Shown here: positions 16,505-23,910 of the stretch, piece by piece
Numbering within the stretch: the first letter of the stretch is position 1
Layout of the letters: the number at the start of each line of letters is the position of its first letter
Source: Gemmatimonadota bacterium
GTDB taxonomy: Bacteria > Gemmatimonadota > Gemmatimonadetes > Longimicrobiales > Gaopeijiaceae
Direction: 5' to 3'
DNA: 39,641 bases
Assembly (NCBI GenBank): GCA_024638305.1
Contig: JAHEKN010000014.1
Location: forward strand, 1 to 39,641
Notes under the pieces: generated by a model
The model's input: the letters and a program-made list of their open reading frames with translations, nothing else
Told to the model about the DNA's origin: nothing
The model's database searches: none
Translations under genes and position numbers: made by a program

Positions 16505-18169
16505 TCAGTCCTCCGCTGCGTTGGGGTTCGTCGGCACCGCGCCGGCCGCCCCCGGACGGGGCATCAAGCCGCGGATCGTGATGTGTCGCGACCGCCGATC
16601 GAACCAGGTGAACCGGCCCGGCAGCGCCCCGTCGACCGCGCTACGGAAGTCGTCGATGATGGGATCCAGCGAGGTGCTCGCCATGTCCACGACCAACGTG
16701 AACTCGCTGCGCGGCTCCTTGTAGCGGCTGAGACGGGATCGGCCGCTGCTCACGCCTGCCCGAACGGCCCTGGGCGAGAACGAATCGAGGACGTTCCGTC
16801 GCACGTGCACCCGGTGCTCGGCCACGAGCACCTCGAGCGCCGCGCGTCCAGCGGGGGTCAGCTCCACCTGCCATTCCCCCGAAGCCGAAGCGAGCGCGAT
16901 CGGGTGCCGCAGCCAGGCCTTCTCGAGACTGCGGCAGCGGAACGCGACCACGCTCAGCTCGTTCACCGCGATGAGAGGTGCGTTCGCGAGGTCGCCGTCG
17001 AGCTTCCGACACGCCCGGTAGAGCCTCCAGGCGGCCCAGCGCCCCATCGACCGCCCGTCGTTCATCGCGGCCAGGCTGATCTTGGGCTGCAGCGAGCCCG
17101 GGTTCTCGGGTCCGAGCCGGGGCAGCTCGGCCTCCAGGCGGACCTTGAGGTGGAGCAGCTCATCGCTGAACCGGTCGAAAACGAGCGTCGGGACCCCGTT
17201 CCAGGCGACTACGAACTGGCGGGGCCGGAGCGTAGAGCGCGCGGTCGTGCGCACCACGTCCTCGGCCCGATCGAGCTCGTTTGGCCGGAGCATCCACCGC
17301 TGGGAGCCCGGAATGTCGAAGACCCCCGCCTTCCGGCAGGCCCGCGCCAGGTCGCCGTCCCGCTCACCATCCCCGCTCCGAGCGCCCGAGGCACTCCGCG
17401 GGCCATTCGGCGGGGTCGGAGCGGAGACCGGCCGGAGGAAGCTCACCATGTCGGTGAAGGCGTACAGAGCGGTTCGGCCGAACTCGATGGGGTGCCAGTC
17501 CCGTTCGCGTGCGGCGGCGTTGATGGAATCGATCTGCTCGCGCGCCGTGGCGGCCCCACCCGGGAGGAAGTATCCGAGACTCACGTGTGGCCGCCAGGCG
17601 GCCGCCGCCGGCTTGCCGAACGACTCGACGAGCTCGCCGTCGAGCCGGGCCCGCTGCCGACTGACCTCCTCGTAGAGTGCGGCGGCCCGCGCCGAGGGCC
17701 GGAGCATGGCGGCGAGCACCGCGTCCTTGCGAACGAGCAGCGTCTCGAGCTCGAGGTCCAGGGCGCCAGGCAGCCGCCGCTCGACGCCGTCGGCCACCAG
17801 ACCCCCGAGCTCGAGACACGACCCGGGCAGGGCGTCGAAGAGCCGACCGAACGCCCCGGACCACCGCGACGGGAGCCGACCGACATTGTCCACGTTGATC
17901 CCGTCGGCGAGGGTGACGTGGAAGGAACTACCCGGCAGCGGAACGAAGCCGGGGCCCAGGAGGTCGGCGATCTCGTCGCGGAAGGTCTCCAGCTCGCGAT
18001 AGAGCGCGTGGGCCGGGTCCGAGAGGTCCGCGTGCAGAATCGTCAGACCGTCTTGCCCTGACAGCGGGCGAAGCGACGCCCCGGGGTTCGAAAACAGCCA
18101 CGAGAACCCCGGAAAGGGAGTCCAGACGGGGAGACCACCGTCGAATCCTTTCGTTTTGGGCGTGGACAT
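16505..18169 (-). CDS. Protein with duplicated 2H-phosphoesterase-like motifs
   Basis: A 554-residue protein of unknown function. The N-terminal half holds two H-x-T/S-hydrophobic motifs in the right spacing for the 2H phosphoesterase fold: HVTL at 84-87 and HVSL at 195-198 (context WRPHVSLGYF). The C-terminal half echoes this with KISL at 363-366 and HITI at 529-532. The lead-in GPENPGSLQPKISLAA parallels GPGFVPLPGSSFHVTLAD, which suggests a duplicated domain whose first His became Lys. 2H enzymes act on 2',3'-cyclic or 2'-5' phosphodiester bonds, so an RNA or nucleotide substrate is plausible but unproven. A low-complexity linker lies at about 250-275. It is transcribed with the SorC-like gene. 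Confidence 0.6.
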   Translation of the reverse strand: MSTPKTKGFDGGLPVWTPFPGFSWLFSNPGASLRPLSGQDGLTILHADLSDPAHALYRELETFRDEIADLLGPGFVPLPGSSFHVTLADGINVDNVGRLPSRWSGAFGRLFDALPGSCLELGGLVADGVERRLPGALDLELETLLVRKDAVLAAMLRPSARAAALYEEVSRQRARLDGELVESFGKPAAAAWRPHVSLGYFLPGGAATAREQIDSINAAARERDWHPIEFGRTALYAFTDMVSFLRPVSAPTPPNGPRSASGARSGDGERDGDLARACRKAGVFDIPGSQRWMLRPNELDRAEDVVRTTARSTLRPRQFVVAWNGVPTLVFDRFSDELLHLKVRLEAELPRLGPENPGSLQPKISLAAMNDGRSMGRWAAWRLYRACRKLDGDLANAPLIAVNELSVVAFRCRSLEKAWLRHPIALASASGEWQVELTPAGRAALEVLVAEHRVHVRRNVLDSFSPRAVRAGVSSGRSRLSRYKEPRSEFTLVVDMASTSLDPIIDDFRSAVDGALPGRFTWFDRRSRHITIRGLMPRPGAAGAVPTNPNAAED

Positions 18170-18198
18170 GCGGGGACCGGTCCAACCGAATACTATGG

Positions 18199-18266
18199 GG
18201 TACGCTTCATGGCTGAACTGTAGTTATTCGGTACGATTTCGTACCACAAGCGCGAGATTGGTACGC
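18199..18266. promoter_or_regulatory. Three phased GGTACG operator-like sites, one a perfect palindrome
   Basis: GGTACG occurs at 18199, 18230 and 18260, spaced 31 and 30 bp apart (about three helical turns). The middle copy is part of the inverted repeat GGTACGA-TT-TCGTACC at 18230-18245, with 7-bp perfect arms. The sites fill the gap between the divergent 2H-motif gene (start 18169) and the LacI-like gene (start 18271). Autoregulation by the LacI-like protein, co-controlling both genes, is the natural inference. Confidence 0.65.
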
Positions 18267-18270
18267 ACCC

Positions 18271-19488
18271 ATGACTGCCGACAAACGCCCGCGCAGTCGG
18301 CGATCGGCTCGCCCTGAGCGCGTACCGCCGCGCGAACCGCAGCGTGTATCGCCGCGCCTCATGCGCCGGTACCTCCAGCGCCTGCGGGAGGAGCGCCCCC
18401 GCCTGTCCGAGGACGGACGCTTCCGGGCCGCGTTGGTGCGTTTCGGTGGAGTGACCGAGGCCACCGTTCGCAACTACCTGCACGAGAGTGACGAACGGTA
18501 TCTGAAGCTGGGCCAGCAGACCCGCGTCCGGCTGGACGTGATCACCCGCGCGCTCGGGTTTCCGCTCCCTCGGGGGAGTCGCGAGGGTGCCGCTCAACTG
18601 GTGCGCCAACATCATCGGACGCGCGTGGGGCTTCTCACGGAGCTCGACGTTCCGAGCGAGAGCTTCCACTACGCCATGATCAAGACGCTCGTGCGCGAGG
18701 CGGCCGAGCATGGCTTCCTGCTGTCGGTACACGAGGTGCCCGATCTGCGCTCGTCGGCGCGGGTTCGGCGCATCGTGCGGCATTTCCGTCTCGACGCCGT
18801 GGTGAGCTTGCGGCTCACCCCGAGCCCGGACGTTCTGGAGTCGCTGGCTCGCCGCTCTCTCCCGCTCGTGCTCATCCACGCCGACCGTCAGGCCTACCCG
18901 GAGCCCGTCATCGCCAACATCGTGCCGACGTTCGGTGATGTGGGACCCGAGCTCGTTCGCTGGATGGCCGGTCGAAGGCTGGAGAGCGGGGGCGAGCCGG
19001 CCTCCGCGGCCAGCCACGAGCAGGTCGTCGTGATCACGATGCCTGAGGAGGGTGCCGGCGGCGACTTCGAGGAGTTGCCGGGGGTGGGGAGGAGCATCCG
19101 CAACGACCGCCGGCGCGCGATCCTCGACGCCCTGGCGGACGCGCGGCCAATCGTGGTGGAGGTCCCTGACTACGGGTTTCGCCATGCGTTACGGGTGTAT
19201 CAGCAGTTCCCGAGCGCCGCCTTGTATGTCGCGCTCAGCGACCAGATCGCTGTCGGGCTCAAGCTGCTCCTGGTCGCGGCCGGGCGCTCTTGGCACGACC
19301 GTATCGTGGGGTACGACGACAGCCCTCTGGCCAGGCGTGAGGGAATCCCGAGCTTTTCACAGGAGTCCGACCGGACTTGGCGGGAGGTGGTGGACGTCCT
19401 GAGTCGAGTGACCGGGGCCGAGCTGCGCGAGCCGCGAGCTTTCCGCGAGTTCCCGACCCCCGTCCACCTCGAGGCGCGGTCCGGCTGA
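18271..19488 (+). CDS. LacI/GalR-like transcriptional regulator
   Basis: A 405-residue protein. After a basic, proline-rich leader of about 30 residues comes a helix-turn-helix of LacI type: FGGVTEATVRNYLHES, then TRVRLDVITRALGF, equivalent to the hinge helix region. A periplasmic-binding-like effector domain follows (RVGLLTELDVPSESFHYAMIK; VVSLRLTPSPDV; LPLVLIHADRQAYP). LacI proteins bind palindromic operators and release on sugar binding. The leader before the HTH is longer than usual, with the ATG at 18271 the only clear start. The phased GGTACG sites just upstream are likely its operators. It converges on the isomerase-like gene with a 9-bp gap. Confidence 0.75.
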   Translation: MTADKRPRSRRSARPERVPPREPQRVSPRLMRRYLQRLREERPRLSEDGRFRAALVRFGGVTEATVRNYLHESDERYLKLGQQTRVRLDVITRALGFPLPRGSREGAAQLVRQHHRTRVGLLTELDVPSESFHYAMIKTLVREAAEHGFLLSVHEVPDLRSSARVRRIVRHFRLDAVVSLRLTPSPDVLESLARRSLPLVLIHADRQAYPEPVIANIVPTFGDVGPELVRWMAGRRLESGGEPASAASHEQVVVITMPEEGAGGDFEELPGVGRSIRNDRRRAILDALADARPIVVEVPDYGFRHALRVYQQFPSAALYVALSDQIAVGLKLLLVAAGRSWHDRIVGYDDSPLARREGIPSFSQESDRTWREVVDVLSRVTGAELREPRAFREFPTPVHLEARSG

Positions 19489-19497
19489 CCGCGTGAG

Positions 19498-21147
19498 CTA
19501 CCGGCGCCGGGCGCGCGCGGTCTCCACCAGAACCGCGTCCGATCGGTCACGGACCTGACGGACCTCGGGGTTCGACCCCGGATTCACCCCGATCATCGCC
19601 GAGTACACGTACGCCGTGTCGGTCCAAAGCTGGCTCAACACGGCAGACGTCATCAGGTCGGGCTCGTCCACCTCGATCGTGACCGTGGGCATCCGAGTGC
19701 CGAAGTGGTCCGCATTGGCCCTCGCGAGCGCGTAGTCCACGTCGTCGATCGTGAGCCCGAGGTGCTCCTCGTTGATCGGTCGGATGGGCACGATCAGGTC
19801 GTGGGCTTGCGCCGCGTCCGCCACAGCGCCGCTCGCGCCGCTTGCCCGCCGCAGGACGAACACGCCGGCCTTGGTCGCATGGTTGGCCAGGATCCCTTCG
19901 ATGTTCAGGTGCGAGTCGCGGGGGAGACCGAAGTAGCGGGACATCGAGTAGTCGCTCCCCTTGTTGACCCCCTCGTTCCAGAACTGCACGAGCTCGTCGC
20001 AGGAGGCGAGCAGCATTTCGTCGTTCGACCCGAGATAGATGTGGTTGGCCCCGTGGAGGATCTGCGCGCCCCGCAGGTAGCGCGCGAGCGCGACCGGGGG
20101 GCTCGACGGGTCGAGCAGATCCCAGCGATCGACGCACTCGGCAATCCGCCGCCAGTACCGATCGTACGGAAGGTCGAGGATGTCGAGCGGCGCCAGCAGG
20201 ATCGGGCTCAGGTTCTTGCTGAACCGACCCGGGATCTCATCGGGTAGCTCGACGATGAGAGCGTCCGACCGCTCGGCCAGGGCGCGCAGAGGACCCGTGT
20301 TCGCGAGCACGACCTTGGGCACGGCCGGGTCCAGGAACTCGTCGAGCTTCACGGTCTCCTGGGTCTTGCCGCTCCTCGACGCCTCGAGGACCAGCGTGTT
20401 GGCCACCGTGGCCTCACTGGGAAGGGCCCACAGATCCTTCGGGTTGTCCGCGACGATCCACTCGATGGACGGATCCTGCCGCTGGTGCCAGCGCTGCGGG
20501 AAATGCCAGAACTGCTCGTTGGCCCCGATCCCCACCGTAATGAGGTAGCGAGGCCCCCCGGCCCCGAACCGCTCCGTCACGAACTCCCGGATCGGTGGGG
20601 AGACCTCGCGGGCGTAGTGATCCAGGTATTCGAGGATGCCTGTCCGATAGAACGAGAGGAACGGATCGGGCAGAGCGATCCGCGACGCGGCCCTCTCCCA
20701 TTCCGCGTCCAGTCCGGCCGCGAGGCCGCCGGCATCGGCGAACGCACGGTCGAACGCCGGTCCGGCGGCGCGCACGCGGAATCCCGGCCCCTCACGCACC
20801 TCGGGAGCGGCCACCCAGCCGCCGGCGGCCTCCGGATCCCGGGCGGCCTCCGGGCCGGGTGCGGCGCCGGGTCGGTCTGGGGTCGCGCCGACGGCCGGCC
20901 GGAACCCTGCCGCGGCCAAGACCTGAGCCACCCGTTCCGGATCCAGCCTGTAGATTTCCGCGAGATCGTCCAGGAAGCGCCGGGTGCCGAGGGCGTCCCC
21001 GACTACCGCTTCGAGGTGTCCGGCCGCGCTCTCGCCCAGCAGTCGCCGGAGCACTGACGCCACGCGCTCGAACACGGCCGCGGCCGCCGACTCCGTCGCG
21101 TCCGACTCGGTCGGTCCACTACGCACTGCGCTCGACTCGTCGTTCAT
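19498..21147 (-). CDS. Phosphoglucose-isomerase-like SIS-domain protein
   Basis: A 549-residue protein with the double SIS architecture of glucose-6-phosphate isomerase. Seen are YLITVGIGANEQF, LEASRSGKTQETVKLDEFL (the phosphate-binding S-x-SG-x-T-x-ET loop), and near the C-terminus YSAMIGVNPGSNPEVRQV, like the GxNxFDQPGVE region of PGI. The N-terminal 120 residues are Ala/Pro-rich and not part of the family core. Key PGI residues differ enough that the reaction may be another aldose-ketose phosphate isomerisation. The neighbouring LacI-like and SorC-like regulators also point to sugar metabolism. The start is the ATG at 21147, with no strong ribosome site. Confidence 0.75.
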   Translation of the reverse strand: MNDESSAVRSGPTESDATESAAAAVFERVASVLRRLLGESAAGHLEAVVGDALGTRRFLDDLAEIYRLDPERVAQVLAAAGFRPAVGATPDRPGAAPGPEAARDPEAAGGWVAAPEVREGPGFRVRAAGPAFDRAFADAGGLAAGLDAEWERAASRIALPDPFLSFYRTGILEYLDHYAREVSPPIREFVTERFGAGGPRYLITVGIGANEQFWHFPQRWHQRQDPSIEWIVADNPKDLWALPSEATVANTLVLEASRSGKTQETVKLDEFLDPAVPKVVLANTGPLRALAERSDALIVELPDEIPGRFSKNLSPILLAPLDILDLPYDRYWRRIAECVDRWDLLDPSSPPVALARYLRGAQILHGANHIYLGSNDEMLLASCDELVQFWNEGVNKGSDYSMSRYFGLPRDSHLNIEGILANHATKAGVFVLRRASGASGAVADAAQAHDLIVPIRPINEEHLGLTIDDVDYALARANADHFGTRMPTVTIEVDEPDLMTSAVLSQLWTDTAYVYSAMIGVNPGSNPEVRQVRDRSDAVLVETARARRR

Positions 21148-21412
21148 CTGGAGGCCTGCGAGGTCCGGGTAGAGGTCGCCCGTAGTCTACGCGAGCCCGT
21201 TGCCATCCACGAGAGGACGGGTAGCCAGGCGCGACGCCTCCACCGCCCCAAGTCGGATTTCACAGTTTCGGGCCGTGCGCGAAAATTGTTAACTAAGTCA
21301 CTATGTCACAACTAGTTACGGTAACGTAGCAAGTCTTGACATCGGGTCTTTGGTGCCGCGAGGGTTGGTCGCGTCCCTCACTCCGGGGGGCGTCCCTGGC
21401 ATCCGGCGAGAC
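21148..21412. promoter_or_regulatory. Divergent control region with AT-rich palindromes, upstream of the ubiquitin-like cluster
   Basis: This 265-bp stretch separates the isomerase-like gene from the ten-gene cluster. At 21281-21330 base composition drops to about 60 percent AT, unlike its surroundings. It holds GTTAAC (21288-21293), the 8-bp palindrome AACTAGTT (21310-21317), the dyad GTTAC-G-GTAAC (21315-21325) and two GTCAC copies. A TTGACA hexamer lies at 21336-21341, but no convincing -10 follows at 17 bp. It is the best candidate for the promoter and operator of the cluster. Confidence 0.5.
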
Positions 21413-22060
21413 ATGGAGCGAACGGTCGACATGAGCGCACCGACGAGGTTCCGCCTGGTCCCCGACCCGGCCTCGCTGATGGTGGCCGGGCTGGGCTCCG
21501 AAGCGAAGGGCGTGACGGTGGGCACCGGGCCGGCGGAGGAACTGGAGCTGACCGTGTCGGCGGGAGTGTCGCTCCTGTCTGCCCGGCCGGGCGCGCTCCC
21601 GGTCCTCGAACCAGTGGACCACCTACCCACCGAGTCTCGTGGATATGTGGTCGAACCGGTGGCGGGGGCGCTGCCAGCGCGGATGCTGTTCTTGACCGCG
21701 GGAGGAGCTCGGCGGCCGCGTGTGAATGGTCATCCGGCCCCCGAGCTGACGCTCCTCGCCCCGGGGGACGAGGTTCAGCTCGAGCACGGCGTGGTCCTGC
21801 ACGTCACGCTCTACCACGAGAATCCGGTGGGCCCCGTCGAGAGCGACCGACTCGGACAGGAGTGTCCGCTCTGCCGCGTGGCGTTCGAGGACGGGGATCT
21901 GGCGTACGTGTGCCCGACCTGCGGCACGGCCGTCCACTTCCTCTCGCGCCCCGAGGGCGACGAGGAGCCGCTCGAGTGCGTCCGGCTGCTCTCGGCCTGT
22001 CCGGTCTGCGAGGGCGGCGTGGTCCTGGAAGCCGGCTACTCCCACCAGAAGTGGTCATGA
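21413..22060 (+). CDS. FHA-like protein with a RING-like cysteine cluster (candidate E3)
   Basis: A 215-residue protein. Residues about 11-135 look like an FHA-type beta sandwich, ending RVNGHPAPELTLLAPGDEVQL, close to the NG-x-x-x-x-x-L-x-x-GD signature of FHA domains. Residues 151-199 hold eight possible zinc ligands: C151, C154, C167, C170, H175, C189, C196 and C199 (CPLC, CPTC, H, C, CPVC). The count and pairing suit a RING-like or other binuclear treble clef, which in this operon would be an E3 ligase or adaptor; that is an inference. The order differs from textbook RING, which has His as the fourth ligand. The start is the ATG at 21413; the ATG at 21431 is an alternative. The stop overlaps the E1-like start as ATGA. 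Confidence 0.7.
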   Translation: MERTVDMSAPTRFRLVPDPASLMVAGLGSEAKGVTVGTGPAEELELTVSAGVSLLSARPGALPVLEPVDHLPTESRGYVVEPVAGALPARMLFLTAGGARRPRVNGHPAPELTLLAPGDEVQLEHGVVLHVTLYHENPVGPVESDRLGQECPLCRVAFEDGDLAYVCPTCGTAVHFLSRPEGDEEPLECVRLLSACPVCEGGVVLEAGYSHQKWS

Positions 22061-23286
22061 GCGCCCCGGCGCCCCGGCCCCCGCGCACCGCCCGCATGCC
22101 CGACTTCATCGGCGGGGCTACGGATCCGGACGGGGTGTTGGCCGCGCTCCGCCTGGCCGTGTTCGGTGTCGGCTCCGTGGGGCGCAACATCGCCATTCAC
22201 CTGGCCAGGCTGATGCCGCGCGAGCTCATCCTGGTGGACCCCGGCCACTACAAAGACGAGTCGCTCCTCACGCAGCCCATCGCTCCGGTAGACGTGGGTC
22301 AGCCCAAGGCAACCAATACCGGCGCCCTCTGCCGGGAGATCTCTCCGGCGACCGAGGTCATCTCGTTCCAGGCCGGCCTCCAGGACGTGGACCGCGCCAT
22401 CCTCGCGGACTGCGACTACGTCTTCCTTTCCACGGACAACCTGCTGGCAGAGGTGGAGGCGGCGCGCGTGGCGACGGCCCTCGGACGGCCGCTGATCCAG
22501 GCCAGCGTCCACGGCGACTCGCTGACGGCGCAGGTCCGCGTGTTCACCAACCGCGACGGCGAGGGGAGCTGCCTGCTGTGCGCGTTCGGGAGTGACGAAT
22601 GGCGTCATCTCGACGTGCAGACGCGGTTCCGCTGCACGCCGGCGGAGCCGGTGGGGACCGGGGCCCACGTGGTCGGACCCGCCACCTTCTCGGTCAGCCC
22701 CCTGTGTGCGATGGCTGCGGACATGGCCGTGCTCCAGATGCTGCGCATGACCCTCGGGCTGGGCGGCAGCGTCGGCGATTCGCTGGTCGAGTACAACGCC
22801 TACGGATCGAGGACCGTGGTCTCCGGCCTTCGGAGGAACCCCGACTGCCCGGCCGACCACGTGGTGTGGCACGTCATGGACGCGCCGAGGGCGCTCGATG
22901 AATGCTCGCTCGCGGAGCTCGCGCGGTCGGCGGGCGTCGCACCCGAGCGGCAAGCGCGGGCGGCCGTGACGGTCGGGGCGCCCTCGGGGACACAGCGCTA
23001 CTTCGCGTCCGCGCTCTGCCGGTGTGGGAATCCCGAGTCCGTGTCACGCTTCGCCGCCGGAGACCCGCGCCCCACGGTCTGCAGCGCCTGCGGAGGCGTC
23101 GCGACGCCCAACCGCTTCGAGTCCTACGACCCGGTGCCGCTCGAGGTCGTGCACGCCGTGGCCGAGCGGCCGCTTGCCGGGATCGTCGACACTCCGGCCA
23201 CCTGGGTGCTCGTCAGGGACGGAGACCGGGCGACGATGTTCCGCGACCCCGCGTCCCGTGGCCCGACCGATGATGCCGATGATTGA
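22057..23286 (+). CDS. E1-like ubiquitin-activating enzyme (ThiF/MoeB superfamily), first copy
   Basis: A 409-residue adenylating enzyme. The Rossmann nucleotide loop is VFGVGSVGRN (35-44), followed by a strand ending in the ribose-binding Asp (LILVDPGHY, Asp61) and STDN (125-128). Later features are a CLLC pair (172/175), Cys193 and Cys217 as possible thioester cysteines, and a C-terminal zinc-ribbon-like CRC / CSAC (321/323, 342/345). E1 proteins adenylate the C-terminal glycine of a ubiquitin-like protein and pass it to an E2. Genes for both lie downstream. The canonical Arg/Gln after the Asp strand is replaced (KDESLLTQP), as in several bacterial E1-like families. It overlaps the E2-like gene by 17 bp. 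Confidence 0.85.
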   Translation: MSAPAPRPPRTARMPDFIGGATDPDGVLAALRLAVFGVGSVGRNIAIHLARLMPRELILVDPGHYKDESLLTQPIAPVDVGQPKATNTGALCREISPATEVISFQAGLQDVDRAILADCDYVFLSTDNLLAEVEAARVATALGRPLIQASVHGDSLTAQVRVFTNRDGEGSCLLCAFGSDEWRHLDVQTRFRCTPAEPVGTGAHVVGPATFSVSPLCAMAADMAVLQMLRMTLGLGGSVGDSLVEYNAYGSRTVVSGLRRNPDCPADHVVWHVMDAPRALDECSLAELARSAGVAPERQARAAVTVGAPSGTQRYFASALCRCGNPESVSRFAAGDPRPTVCSACGGVATPNRFESYDPVPLEVVHAVAERPLAGIVDTPATWVLVRDGDRATMFRDPASRGPTDDADD

Positions 23287-23908
23287 GCGAACCGAGCCCC
23301 GAGGCGGGCTTCGCCACCTGAGCACGGCTCCGCTGCCCGCGGCGCTCGAACGGGCGCTCGCCGACGCCATGCGGGGAGCAGAGGGCACGCCCACCTGGAA
23401 GCGGCGCAAGCGGGCGGAAGCACGCGACCTGCTGGCGCTCGGCCACGTGGCCCCGCCGGGACGGCTCACCGTGCTGCAGCTCGACGTCCGCCAGGCGCTC
23501 AGGGCGGTCCTGCGAATGGACGTACCCGTCGCCCGCATGCCGCCCGACGCCGACTCGTTGGTGGTGGAGCGCGGGGTCACGCTGGGCGTGATCTACCCGG
23601 AGGAGACGCTCTCGAAGCCCCTCCCGGGCGCAGCGTTCGTGCAGATCCTCGCACCCTCCGACGTGTGGAGCGCCAACGTGGCTGTCGGACCCGTGCAGGC
23701 CCTCTGCCTGGGGGCGTCCCTCCCGCGGGCGATTCCGGTCAAGGAGATCGTGCTCATGTCGTGGGGCGCGCTCTCGATGCAGTCCACGATGATCGATCCG
23801 TCCGATCCCGCCGGCGTTCTGAACATCGAGGCCGCCCGTTGGTGGCACGCCAACCGCGAGCGGATCCCGCTCACGCGGACCCCCTTCCTCCGGGCGGAGG
23901 AGGGCTGA
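23270..23908 (+). CDS. E2-like ubiquitin-conjugating (UBC-fold) protein
   Basis: A 212-residue protein. Residues about 95-195 fit the UBC fold: LGVIYPEETLSKPLPGAAF (the YPxxxP flap), then SANV (134-137) where eukaryotic E2s have HPNV, and ALCLG with Cys146 ten residues after Asn136, as in HPN-x7-C. The C-terminal helices NIEAARWWHANRERIP are also E2-like. It would accept the ubiquitin-like protein from the E1 on Cys146. The N-terminal 60 residues (helical, with a WKRRKRAEAR basic patch) are extra. The start is the ATG at 23270; 23273 and 23279 are alternatives and none has a clear ribosome site. It overlaps the E1 end. Confidence 0.82.
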   Translation: MMPMIERTEPRGGLRHLSTAPLPAALERALADAMRGAEGTPTWKRRKRAEARDLLALGHVAPPGRLTVLQLDVRQALRAVLRMDVPVARMPPDADSLVVERGVTLGVIYPEETLSKPLPGAAFVQILAPSDVWSANVAVGPVQALCLGASLPRAIPVKEIVLMSWGALSMQSTMIDPSDPAGVLNIEAARWWHANRERIPLTRTPFLRAEEG

Positions 23909-23910
23909 CG

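Noticed and set aside
15953..18061. A 702-codon plus-strand open frame.
   Set aside because: It is antisense to the SorC-like and 2H-motif genes, which have conserved motifs; the frame itself shows none.
21350..22060. An upstream start at 21350 for the FHA/RING-like gene.
   Set aside because: The added 21 residues begin at a non-ATG codon, lie next to the putative promoter, and show no domain similarity.
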